Source: Acidobacteriaceae bacterium
GTDB lineage: Bacteria; Acidobacteriota; Terriglobia; Terriglobales; Acidobacteriaceae
Assembly (NCBI GenBank): GCA_030037545.1
Contig: JASHRF010000021.1
Coordinates: 1-45,955 of the forward strand
DNA length: 45,955 bases
Direction: 5' to 3'
Shown here: in pieces, positions 7,509 through 15,862 of the stretch
Layout: every line of letters begins with the position of its first letter
How positions within the stretch are numbered: position 1 is the first letter of the stretch
Notes under the pieces: model-generated
What the model saw: only the letters and a program-made list of their open reading frames with translations
Databases searched by the model: none
Told to the model about the DNA's origin: nothing
Position numbers and translations under genes: made by a program

Positions 7509-9831
7509 TCACGTTCGTTGTTGAACCGGAAGGTTGACGGTGTTGCCAAATTCGCGTGCCGCGAACGGCTCATTGGATTCGCTATTCAGTTCCGCGAGGC
7601 GCGCCAGTATCCATGGCTCGGATTGTCCAAAGCTAAGCCGCCGCACCGCAACAGGCGAGGATTTGAGCTGCGGCTGCTGGCTGACCGGATCTCGCGCATA
7701 CCACGTATGCTGGTTGGCTGATTCGGCGTCCTGTTCGTAATGGAACGGCACAAAGACTTCACCGGGCCGGACAGTATCCACGATCATTGCTACGCCCTCC
7801 CAACGGCCATTCGGAGATGTAATCTCCACCAGATCACCGGTTTCGATTTCCAGGCGGGACGCATCAGCAGGATGAATCTCGATGTAAGGATGAGGCGCAC
7901 GCTCGTTCAATGCTTTGGATCGGGCCGTCTTCGTCCGAGTATGAAAGTGATAAACCACACGCCCGCTGATAAGCGTGAATGGATAATTGGCAGAAGTCGG
8001 ATTCGGCTGCCGCCGCCAATGCACGGGTCTGAGAAATGCCTTTCCCTCAGGGTCGATCCGCACATAATCGCTTCGGGTATTCTTGTTGCCCGTCAGGAAA
8101 TCGACGCCATAGCTCTCACAGTCGTCAATACACGTCCAGAATTTCAGATCCTCATACAGGCGCTCACAACCGCGGGGATGCTGCTCGTTGCAGGACCAGC
8201 GGACCGCGCCCATTTGCAGGATCAGATCGTATGTCATCCCCGAATAGTCGCAAGGCCGACCCTTCGACACTCCGCGCCATTCTTCAAATGCATCGCTTGG
8301 GTCTTTGAACGGAATGAGCGGCGCGCCGTCGCGTTCTTTGAACGCCAGCCGATTGGCGACCTCGACAAAGATATCGAAATCGCTCCGCGCCTCACCCGGA
8401 GGCTCGACCGCTTTCAGCAGGAGATTGACGCTTCGATCGGCGTTGGTGACGCAGCCCTTTTTCTCTCCCCACATCGCCGCTGGGAAGTGAATGTCTGCCA
8501 AATCGACAGTCTCGGCATCGAAGAACGGGTCCTGTACTACCAGGAAAAGCCGGCGCAGGATTCGTTCGCTGCGGTTTTGGTCGGGCAGGCTGACGAGCGG
8601 ATTTGTGCCGATAACCCACATGAACTCGATCTCGCGCGCTCCGCGGTTTCCATCATGAGGAGAATATTCTTCGGAACCTCGGGATGGGATTTGTCAAAAT
8701 CAAGGTTCCAGTGCCTGCACAGGTCGCGCATTTGCGTTTCGCTGTGTGGATTGCGATACCCCGGATAGGAGCCTCCCGCGCCCGTTTCGCGGTTAGCCAT
8801 TGCGGCGGGTTGCCCCGCCATCAGCAGGGGACCAGCTCCAGGCTTGCCAATCGCCCCCAGCAACAGGTGCACCGTATTCACCAGCGATGATGAGGCGGTC
8901 GCTTCAACGCTCTGGTAGAACCCCTGCAACACCGTCGAAACCATGCGCGGCGTGGTACCGATCCATTTGGCCGCAGTCTCGAGATCACTCTTGGGAATGT
9001 CGCAGATTTCGGCTACGCGCTCAGGCGGGTACTCGCGAGTTATCGCATCGAGCTGCTCGAATCCGACCGTGTACTTCGAGATGAAGTCACGGTTCACCCA
9101 GCCGCGCGCAATCAGCAGGTGAATGATGCCATTCATCAGCGCGACATTCGTACCGACATGAAGTTGCAGGTGCAGGTCCGCACCTTGGCGAACCGTTGGC
9201 GTGCGGCGCGGATCGGCGACGATGATTCGACCGCCGTTCTTCTGCTTCGCCGCAAGCATGCGCTCCCAAAGGACCGTCTGCACCTCGGCGACGTTGTGGC
9301 CATAAAGACAGAGGAGGTCTGCCTGATCCACATCGACATAGGAGGCGACGGGGCCGTCCGCGCCGAAATTAGCCATCAGTCTATTTGCGGAGGTCGCCGT
9401 GCACAAACGAGTATTGCCATCGATGTTGGAAGAGCCCAGGCCCCCCGCCATAGCTTTCCCAGCGTGTACAGTTCCTCGACGGTGATCTGCCCGGAGTTGT
9501 AGCAGGCCAGATTTTCATGCCCCTGTTGCCAGGCTTCTTTGAACTTCTCGATAAAGAAATCCACGGCATCCTGCCAGCTTACGGGCTCTAATGGAGATCC
9601 TTTGGCGCGGCGGATCATTGGCGTCGTGCCGCGGCGTTTGGAGTTGTCGGCCACCCAGCCATGCTCGCCTTTTGGCCCGAGGTGGCCGAAGTTGACCGGA
9701 TGATCGACTGTCCCGCGCACGCCCACCATCCTTCCATCCTTCACTGCGATGTCGAGGCTGCAATCGTTCGAACACAAAATACAAGCCGAATGCACCCATG
9801 CATCCGGCTCACCCTGAATACTGAGATTCAT
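7509..9831 (-). pseudogene. Molybdopterin oxidoreductase (assimilatory nitrate reductase-like) broken by two frameshifts
   Basis: Three consecutive frames make one protein of 774 residues once two single bases are restored. The N-terminal part starts ATG 9829-9831 (MNLSIQGEPDAW) and holds a C17-x2-C20-x3-C24 iron-sulfur motif; the usual fourth Cys is replaced by Gly (GHLGPKG). A first loss lies in the G6 run at 9441-9446: KLWRG should join GGLGSSNIDGNTRLC, whose Cys is the expected Mo ligand. The middle part runs to METAER (about 8640). A second loss restores GEIEFMWVIGTNPLVSLPD. The C-terminal part holds the molydopterin-dinucleotide domain (LISGRVVYHFHT, PADASRLEIETGDLVEI). Proteins of this type are cytoplasmic NarB/NasC-like or uncharacterised reductases. 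No nitrite reductase or transporter is nearby. It is divergent from the DyP operon. Confidence 0.85.
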
Positions 9832-10040
9832 GTCAATCCTGGGCTGCGTGAAGACCCTCCTCGCTCGGCTGATGCCGATATCGATCGCTTCCCTGGCTCG
9901 TGCTCCCGTGTTCTCCAATCTCGCTTGCCAACATTCGTTGCAGCCATTAAAGGCAACAATCCAATATAAGCAATGAATGTAGGAATCGGCGACCACCCGA
10001 TACAATCTAAAGCGTAGAGAGCAGCAGGACAGCGAACCAA

Positions 10041-11105
10041 ATGAACGAGACCTCTCGCCATACGCAATTACCGGTTGCCCAACCGATTCTCTCGCCACTG
10101 ACTCGTGCTGCGATCTTTCTGGTTGTCTGCATCAAGCCAAACACGAAGAGCTATGTAGCCGTTCGTGCGCTCTGCGCCGATTTGCCCGGACTGGTTCGCG
10201 CGGTGGAGTTTCGCGACATTGAGGCTGGATTTACCTGCGTCGCCGGATTCGGATCGAATGTGTGGAACAAACTCTTCGGAAACCCTGGACCGGCTGAGCT
10301 TCACCCGTTTCGGGAGATCCAATCGGACGGACGTCATGCTGTTTCCACTTCAGGAGACGTGCTCTTCCATATCCGCTCCAAACGAATGGACATGTGTTTT
10401 GAATTGGCCACTCACATCATGGAGCGGATCAAAGATGCAGTTTCTGTTGTCGATGAGGTGCACGGCTTCCGCTACTTCGATGACCGTGATGTCATTGGAT
10501 TCGTCGACGGAACAGAGAATCCGCGGGGCCAGGCCGCCTTCGACGCGGCGCTCGTGGGTGAGGAAGACGCACGATTTGCCGGAGGCAGCTACATTATCAT
10601 CCAGAAATACCTGCATGACATGGAAGGCTGGAACGCGCTTTCCACCGAGCAGCAGGAGCGCATCATTGGGCGCAAAAAGCTCTCCGATGTTGAGTTGGAC
10701 GATGCCGTTAAACCCTCTTCAGCTCACAATGCACTCACAACCGTTGTTGAGAACGGGAAAGAGGTCAAGATTCTGAGGGACAACATGCCTTTCGGCAGCC
10801 CGGGCTACGGAGAATTCGGCACATATTTCATCGGATTCAGCCGCTCTCCACGAACCATCGAACAGATGCTTGAGAACATGTTCGTGGGGCGGCCGCCGGG
10901 GAATTACGACCGGCTCCTCGACTTCAGCCATCCTGTTACGGGAAACCTCTTTTTCGCGCCGTCGGCTACTTTTCTTGAGAGTCTGGGCGAAGAAGACCCC
11001 GCAACAGATTCATCTATAGCAGAGGCGCAGCTTGACCAGCCATCATCGTCGCCAGTGCTCGATACATCACTCGGAATAGGATCTCTCAAGGGAGCAGAAA
11101 GATGA
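10041..11105 (+). CDS. DyP-type haem peroxidase with C-terminal encapsulin cargo-loading peptide
   Basis: A 354-residue dye-decolorising peroxidase. The diagnostic GXXDG motif is GFVDG (153-157) with catalytic D156. H229 (SSAHNAL) is the expected proximal haem ligand and R246 (ILRDNMPFG) the distal arginine. The core ends near FLESL (311-315). A flexible acidic, Ser/Pro-rich linker (about 316-338) follows, and then DTSLGIGSLKGAER, which closely matches the known encapsulin targeting peptide consensus DGSLGIGSLK. No signal peptide is evident, consistent with packaging in the cytoplasm. The stop overlaps the encapsulin start by 4 nt (ATGA), so cargo and shell are made together. Such complexes are linked to peroxide handling. 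The physiological substrate is unknown. Confidence 0.96.
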   Translation: MNETSRHTQLPVAQPILSPLTRAAIFLVVCIKPNTKSYVAVRALCADLPGLVRAVEFRDIEAGFTCVAGFGSNVWNKLFGNPGPAELHPFREIQSDGRHAVSTSGDVLFHIRSKRMDMCFELATHIMERIKDAVSVVDEVHGFRYFDDRDVIGFVDGTENPRGQAAFDAALVGEEDARFAGGSYIIIQKYLHDMEGWNALSTEQQERIIGRKKLSDVELDDAVKPSSAHNALTTVVENGKEVKILRDNMPFGSPGYGEFGTYFIGFSRSPRTIEQMLENMFVGRPPGNYDRLLDFSHPVTGNLFFAPSATFLESLGEEDPATDSSIAEAQLDQPSSSPVLDTSLGIGSLKGAER

Positions 11106-11920
11106 ATAATCTCCACCGGGAATTAGCGCCGATTTCAGCCGCGGCATGGGAGCAGATCGAGGAAGAAACAAAACGAACGATCAAGGGATACCTGGCCGGC
11201 AGGCGCGTTGTAGACGTTCCTGCGCCGGGCGGAATCGCCCTTCCAGGAGTGGCTACCGGACACCTTGTGTCCATCGCGTCACCTGCTGAAGGAGTCGCTG
11301 CGAACCAACATGAGGTCAAGCCGCTGGTGGAGTTGAGAGTGGCTTTTGAGCTGTCGCGGCAAGCGATTGACGACGTCGAACGCGGGGCGGAGGATTCGAA
11401 TTGGCAACCAGCCAAGGACACCGCCAGAACCCTCGCATTCGCCGAAGACCGCGCAATTTTCGATGGATACCAGGCCGCGAACATTCAAGGCATTCGCCAG
11501 GGGACGAGTAATCCGGTCAAAAATCTTCCAGAGGACATCCGCGACTATCCGGATGCTATTGCCGAGGCGTTGAACCAGTTGCGGCTTGTTGGTGTGAATG
11601 GCCCGTATGCCGTCACGCTGGGCGCGGCCGAATATACCGGACTTGCCGAAACCCGCGATTACGGCTACCCGGTTCTGGAACATGTGAAGCGAATCATCGA
11701 TAGCAACATCGTCCTGGCCCCGGCGCTCGGCGGCGCCTTTGTGCTCAGCACACGAGGCGGCGATTTTGAACTAACCATTGGACAGGACATTTCCATCGGT
11801 TATCTGAGCCACACGGACGCAGCGGTTCGCCTTTATTTGCAGGAGAGCTTCACATTTCGGGTTTTGACAAGCGAGGCGTCGGTGGTCCTTTCGCCGTCTT
11901 CAAAACTACCTGAAAAATAG
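11102..11920 (+). CDS. Encapsulin nanocompartment shell protein (family 1)
   Basis: The 272-residue protein has the HK97-fold encapsulin signature from the start (MNNLHRELAPISAAAWEQIE), the VVDVPAPGG segment, the E-loop region (PLVELRVAFELSRQAIDDVE), the ENRAIFDGY-type helix here as EDRAIFDGYQAA, and the C-terminal DISIGYLSHTDAAVRLYLQESFTFRV. The size is that of 60-subunit T=1 shells. A GGGAGC ribosome site lies within the DyP coding end, and translation is coupled through the ATGA overlap. The N-terminal helix that forms the cargo-binding pocket is complete. The gene is intact although it borders a damaged region. No second cargo gene is visible downstream. Confidence 0.96.
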   Translation: MNNLHRELAPISAAAWEQIEEETKRTIKGYLAGRRVVDVPAPGGIALPGVATGHLVSIASPAEGVAANQHEVKPLVELRVAFELSRQAIDDVERGAEDSNWQPAKDTARTLAFAEDRAIFDGYQAANIQGIRQGTSNPVKNLPEDIRDYPDAIAEALNQLRLVGVNGPYAVTLGAAEYTGLAETRDYGYPVLEHVKRIIDSNIVLAPALGGAFVLSTRGGDFELTIGQDISIGYLSHTDAAVRLYLQESFTFRVLTSEASVVLSPSSKLPEK

Positions 11921-12287
11921 ACGGCGAGATCGTTCACGCGTGGCATACAAGGTACCTACGACCGATACTCCTTGAATCTGAAACTCGGTTGTTGACTCCC
12001 CGCCGAGTCACTCATCCAGCCTCAATTTTCCTCCTGTGGGCCCTTCTATCCAACTGAAAATTTGACTTCTCGACCGATACCAGATTGTCTTGCCGTGACG
12101 GTGTCCTGACAGGACACCGAATGGAAGACTTTCCGCGCTTTCCACCCGGTTCCCGCCCTACCTTCACAACCAGCACGTTGCACCGAGAGTGGCCACTCGA
12201 CGGCAAACCACCAAAGGAGAACTCCTGTGGGAAGCACGCGTCCGTCGAAGCGCCGCCCTTTCTTCCGTTGGGTGCGCAGCCGCCCCC
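11921..12287. other. Intergenic region downstream of encapsulin, rich in palindromes
   Basis: About 365 bp without a supported gene. It contains the 19-nt palindrome at 12100-12118, a perfect 12-nt palindrome GAGTGGCCACTC (12186-12197), and an AAAGGAG followed by a GTG at 12226 on the plus strand. That GTG opens a frame running antiparallel into the LysR fragment and cannot be supported as a gene. Confidence 0.45.
12100..12118. promoter_or_regulatory. Perfect 19-nt palindrome GGTGTCCTGACAGGACACC, probable operator
   Basis: Two perfect 9-bp arms (GGTGTCCTG and CAGGACACC) flank a single central A. It lies about 180 bp from the 3' end of the LysR-type fragment and follows a TTGACT hexamer at 12062-12067 by about 30 bp, so it could sit at a promoter. 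The binding protein is unknown. A short hairpin without a T-run would be the alternative, but a terminator is unlikely. Confidence 0.5.
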
Positions 12288-12581
12288 CTAACCCGATTTG
12301 TCACTCCGCTGTTGCTGCTGTACACGGTCGATGCCAAGGAGCGCCTGCCGAACCGATTCTCGTGCCGCCAGAATATAGAGATTGCCGGCAGCGGTGGGCA
12401 CCATGCGCTTTCCAATGGCGCGGAACAAGGGCGTTCCGAGTTCGCTTTCGATGCTCTGGACGCGCTTTCGGACAGCGGACCTTCCAATTCCCAGGTATTT
12501 TCCCGCAGCTTCAAACGAGCCCTTTTCCGCTACCACGAAGACGGCGATCTGCCCGTCCATTGTCACTCTGAGTCGGCGCAT
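12288..12581 (-). CDS. LysR-type winged-helix DNA-binding domain only (97 residues)
   Basis: The start at 12581 (MRRLRVTMDGQIAVFVVAEK) has a GAGGAG ribosome site 5 nt upstream. Residues 8-70 are the LysR N-terminal HTH (SFEAAGKYLGIGRSAVRKRV, then IESELGTPLFRAIGKRMVPT). The typical linker helix (AARESVRQALLGIDRVQ) follows, and the frame stops after QQQQRSDKSG. Full LysR regulators have about 300 residues, and the effector domain is absent in every frame downstream. Either it is a truncated remnant or a naturally short HTH protein that binds constitutively. Codon and base composition do not distinguish these. The nearby 19-nt palindrome could be its site. Confidence 0.75.
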   Translation of the reverse strand: MRRLRVTMDGQIAVFVVAEKGSFEAAGKYLGIGRSAVRKRVQSIESELGTPLFRAIGKRMVPTAAGNLYILAARESVRQALLGIDRVQQQQRSDKSG

Positions 12582-12699
12582 GCTGACTCCTCGAAACAAG
12601 TACAAGCACATCCGGGACAATCAAAGGGAGTACTCGCAATCACACGTTACACAGGCCACTTTGTATGAAACCGCAAAGGCGTGTGTTAGACCCGTTTCG

Positions 12700-13764
12700 T
12701 CAAAGTACCGTGCCCGCCTCCCCTATTTCCGCAACAAGTTGCTTCACAAGCTCTGCTGCAGGGAGTAGGCGAGCCCGAGCGACGCCCTGGCCCGCCCAAA
12801 GGGAAAGAAAGTCAGCTTCGCCTCTCTTGGCTGCCGCTGTACGCATCGGACGTGTCAAAGCGTTCTGAAGGGGATAGGGAAGAAAGCATTCCTCCTTTCC
12901 CTCTAGCCGGTCAATGAAGGCATTCCGCAAACCACGCGCTGGCCGGCCTGAAAAAGCGCGCGTGATCACTGTCGTATCGGACCGGGCTGACAGGATGGCT
13001 CGCCGGTAGGCTTCGGGAGTACCAGACTCTGGGCATGTGAGAAACGCTGTTCCGAGTTGAGCGGCGCTCGCGCCGCACGCGAATACCTGAGCGATATCGC
13101 GTCCATCCATGAGGCCGCCAGAAGCAATCACCGGAACCGAAACTGCACTCCTGATTGCCTGCACGAGAGCCAGAGTTGGAACCATAGATAATTCAAAGGC
13201 TTCAAGAAACGTGCCCCGATGTGCACCCGCCTCCGCTCCTTGCGCCACGATCGCGACGACCCCGCTCTTCTCAAGCATGCGGGCTTCCTCAACTGTCGTA
13301 GCCGTTCCCATAGCCGGAATTCCTCGCGTTTTAAGAGAGTTCATGACGTCAGGAGAAGGAATCCCAAAAGTGAAACTGAATATATCTGGCTTGACTTCCA
13401 ATATCGCTTCGAACTGGCTTGGGAACGGGTCTGGCAGAAGTGGGGGCAAAACCGGTGGACGTAATCCCAGGGCTTGGTGGATTTCTCCGAGCAAAGACAA
13501 CATCGGCTGTGCGTCTTGAACGGCCTCCATTTTGTATCCGCCCGCGAACAGATTAATATTCAGTGGCTTGTCTGTAAGAACCCGGATGTGCCGAGCCTCA
13601 ACCAGAATCTGGTCAGGCGTGAGATAGGCGGCAGCAAGCGATCCTAAACCGCCCGCATTGCACACCTCCGCTACGAGCTTCGGGGTCGTTAGACCGCCAC
13701 CCATTGGAGCTTGGATGATGGGGAACGTAACGCCGAGGGTCCGCAGAAAATCGCCGCTAGGCAT
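12700..13764 (-). CDS. Nitronate monooxygenase (NMO class I, FMN-dependent)
   Basis: A 354-residue TIM-barrel flavoprotein. It opens with PIIQAPMGGGLTTPKLVAEV (FMN-binding first strand) and NAGGLGSLAAAYLTPDQI. The catalytic base is H182 in QGAEAGAHRG (175-184), and the phosphate-binding segment VPVIASGGLMDG (210-221) is followed by ACGASAAQLGTAFL. All are class I NMO landmarks. The enzyme oxidises toxic propionate-3-nitronate-type nitronates using oxygen. A GAGGAG lies about 9 nt before the ATG. It is a single gene between the HTH fragment and the PLP decarboxylase, and appears complete. Confidence 0.92.
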   Translation of the reverse strand: MPSGDFLRTLGVTFPIIQAPMGGGLTTPKLVAEVCNAGGLGSLAAAYLTPDQILVEARHIRVLTDKPLNINLFAGGYKMEAVQDAQPMLSLLGEIHQALGLRPPVLPPLLPDPFPSQFEAILEVKPDIFSFTFGIPSPDVMNSLKTRGIPAMGTATTVEEARMLEKSGVVAIVAQGAEAGAHRGTFLEAFELSMVPTLALVQAIRSAVSVPVIASGGLMDGRDIAQVFACGASAAQLGTAFLTCPESGTPEAYRRAILSARSDTTVITRAFSGRPARGLRNAFIDRLEGKEECFLPYPLQNALTRPMRTAAAKRGEADFLSLWAGQGVARARLLPAAELVKQLVAEIGEAGTVL

Positions 13765-13879
13765 TATAATATTCTCCTCACGTTATGGTTTCTGCCAGGG
13801 GGCAGTAAAGTCGTGCTGTCGGCAGCCCTTGACATTTACCTTAAGCCGTCTCCATAAACACTTTCCTTAACGCGTTCTG

Positions 13880-15259
13880 CTAGTCCGCGACAGCGTGGGC
13901 GCACCGAACGATGGCGTCGATGCTGCGTTCCACATCGTCGTCAGTGGTGGACCAGTTGCTGACGCTGATGCGCATGGCGGCGCGGTCTTGCCACACGGTG
14001 CCTCCGCACCAGCATGTCCCGTCTTGCTGGATGGCGGCGATGGTGGCATGGGTTCGCTCGGGCGTGCCAAAGGAGACGAGAACCTGATTGAGGACAACCT
14101 CGTTGAGCACCTCGAAACCGGCGGCGCGGAGAGCGTCGCCGAAGCGCCGCGCCTGGCGGCAGTTGCGTTCGATTATTTCGGCGAGTCCGCGGCGGCCGAG
14201 CGAGCAGAGAGCGGCGTAGACAGGGATGGCCCGAGCCCGGCGGGATTCTTCGGGAACGAACTCGTGAGGATCGCGCTCCATGCTGGTGGCAACGATGTAA
14301 GCGGCAGCGAGCGACATGGCGCCGCGGTGAGCAGCTTCGTCGGCGCAGAAGACGAGGCCGCAGTCGTAGGGAACGTTGAGCCACTTGTGCGCGTCGCTCG
14401 CGATAGAATCGGCGCGCTCGATGCCGTGCACGAGGTGCGCGTGCTTGGGAGAGGCTGCGGCCCAGAGTCCGAAGGCGCCGTCGACGTGGAGCCACGCGCC
14501 ACGTTCCTTAGCAACATCGGCGATGGTCGGCAGAGGATCGAAGGCGCCGGTGTTAACGTTGCCGGCCTGTGCGCAGACGATGCAAGGGCCTGAGGTTTTG
14601 CGCAGGGCTGCGGCGAGGCGATCGGCGCGCATGCGGCCCTGCTCGTCGGCAGGGATTTTGCGCACCCGGGCAGAGCCGAGGCCGAGGAGCCGAAGCGCCA
14701 TGAAGATGGTGTAGTGGGACTCTTCGTTGACGCAGATTTCGATAGGCGGCGCGCCGTTGAGTCCGTTGGCTTCGACGTCCCAGCCGGCTTGACGCAGGAT
14801 GCTGTGGCGAGCGCAGGCGAGTGAGGTGAAGTTGGCCATGTGGCCGCCAGTGACGAAGCCGAAGCTCATGGTGGAGGGGAGCCCCGCGAGATCGCGGAGC
14901 CAGGAGCCCGTGACCTGCTCGATGGTGGAGGCAAGCGGAGAGAGAGCGAAGATGCCGGCGTTCTGATCCCATGCGGAGACGAGCCAGTCGGCAACAAGCG
15001 CGGCGGGTACGCTGCCGCCCACGACGAAGCCGAAGTAGCGAGGTCCGGCGGAAGCGATGGTCCCGGTCATGCCAGCGCTGGCCAGGGTCTCCATGACGGC
15101 AGCGGGCGAAGTGCCGTTTTCGGGCATTGAGCCCCCAATGGATTGGCGCAGTTGGTCGGAGGATGCGCTCGCGCAGACAGGGCGCGTGGGAAGGGCCTCA
15201 AACCAAGAACGGGCGTGGCCGAGCACGACATCGAGGAGAGCGGGAGTGATCTCGTACAT
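13880..15259 (-). CDS. PLP-dependent decarboxylase (aromatic amino acid / group II family)
   Basis: Starting at MYEITPALLDVV the product is 459 residues. An ATG 12 codons upstream is also possible. The PLP lysine is K292 in SDAHKWLNVPYDCG, the pyridine-nitrogen Asp is D260 (LHVDGAFG), and the ring-stacking His is H182 (NEESHYTIF). FGFVTGGHMANFTSL is the conserved glycine-rich segment. These assign it to the group II decarboxylases that include aromatic-L-amino-acid, glutamate and related enzymes. The active-site segment PRYFGFVVGGS resembles acidobacterial and actinobacterial homologues annotated only as aspartate aminotransferase-like decarboxylases. The substrate cannot be called. The gene is isolated from any transporter. 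Confidence 0.9.
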   Translation of the reverse strand: MYEITPALLDVVLGHARSWFEALPTRPVCASASSDQLRQSIGGSMPENGTSPAAVMETLASAGMTGTIASAGPRYFGFVVGGSVPAALVADWLVSAWDQNAGIFALSPLASTIEQVTGSWLRDLAGLPSTMSFGFVTGGHMANFTSLACARHSILRQAGWDVEANGLNGAPPIEICVNEESHYTIFMALRLLGLGSARVRKIPADEQGRMRADRLAAALRKTSGPCIVCAQAGNVNTGAFDPLPTIADVAKERGAWLHVDGAFGLWAAASPKHAHLVHGIERADSIASDAHKWLNVPYDCGLVFCADEAAHRGAMSLAAAYIVATSMERDPHEFVPEESRRARAIPVYAALCSLGRRGLAEIIERNCRQARRFGDALRAAGFEVLNEVVLNQVLVSFGTPERTHATIAAIQQDGTCWCGGTVWQDRAAMRISVSNWSTTDDDVERSIDAIVRCAHAVAD

Positions 15260-15422
15260 GCGCCCATCTTCGCAGGGCGGAGCGGGTCTGGACAATAGAT
15301 TGGGCTGAACTCGGGAGGATGAATTGCTGCATTCAGGCCAAATCGCTCAGATCGGGATTGCCGACCGAAAAGTGGAATAGAGGCGCCTTGGTGTTGGACA
15401 GTTTTTATCTTCATCCGAATCT

Positions 15423-15643
15423 CTGCCGCGATCCATCAAAACGCTCCACAAGTTGAAATATCTGAACATCAGCGGAAACGGAGCTGCCGGACACAATCGC
15501 GAAGCTTCCTGATTCGACCCTCCAGATGCGGAGCCTTGAAAAGCTCAATCTGCGGTGGGTTGATTGGCTGCCCACAACTGCTGGATGCGCTGGAACATCG
15601 CGGGTGTTTGGGTGTACAGATAGCGTCGGCTCAGGCAAGTTAA
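15423..15643 (+). pseudogene. Leucine-rich-repeat protein remnant, multiply frameshifted
   Basis: Three short frames in order spell typical LRR text. LPRSIKTLHKLKYLNISGNG starts at 15423; KLPDSTLQMRSLEKLNLRWV follows in the next frame from about 15509; and WLPQLLDALEHRGCLGVQIA then ASAQAS follow to a TAA at 15641-15643. The spacing of leucines (LxxLxxLxLxxN) fits bacterial LRRs of about 23 residues. At least two indels separate the pieces and no start is visible. Function, if any, was lost. It sits between two intact enzyme genes. Chance resemblance is possible because each piece is short. Confidence 0.45.
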
Positions 15644-15703
15644 TAGCCGACGCCGCTCATTCACTACCGCTACATGCACTTTTTCAGGATCAGGAGTTCC
15701 GAG

Positions 15704-15862
15704 ATGCCGAAATTGCCTAAAGAGAAGAAGCGAAAACCAGGCCACACGAAGCTCGCATCTCATGCAGCGAAAGCGAAGATTGTCCCCGCACGATTTACAG
15801 CAGATGAACTAGGTCGTATTTGTGGCGCGGCCAGGTCCGGTAATCAGACTCGCAGCCAGTAA
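15704..15862 (+). CDS. Small basic protein (52 residues), probably truncated CopG-like DNA-binding protein
   Basis: The start at 15704 follows AGGAG by 7 nt. The product begins MPKLPKEKKRKPGHTKLASH, a lysine-rich leader. It then reads VPARFTADELGRICGAARSG, resembling the strand and first helix of ribbon-helix-helix proteins (R-F-T-x-x-E-L-x-x-I-x-x-A-A-x-x-x-G), and ends at NQTRSQ where the second helix would continue. The stop lies inside the convergent aldo/keto reductase gene (overlap 15844-15862), which suggests the 3' end was replaced. It may be expressed, but the fold looks incomplete. Confidence 0.45.
   Translation: MPKLPKEKKRKPGHTKLASHAAKAKIVPARFTADELGRICGAARSGNQTRSQ

Noticed and set aside
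12226..12571. Plus-strand frame with AAAGGAG and GTG start near the palindrome
   Set aside because: It overlaps the LysR-type fragment antiparallel for most of its length and the translation is not protein-like after the first 20 residues.
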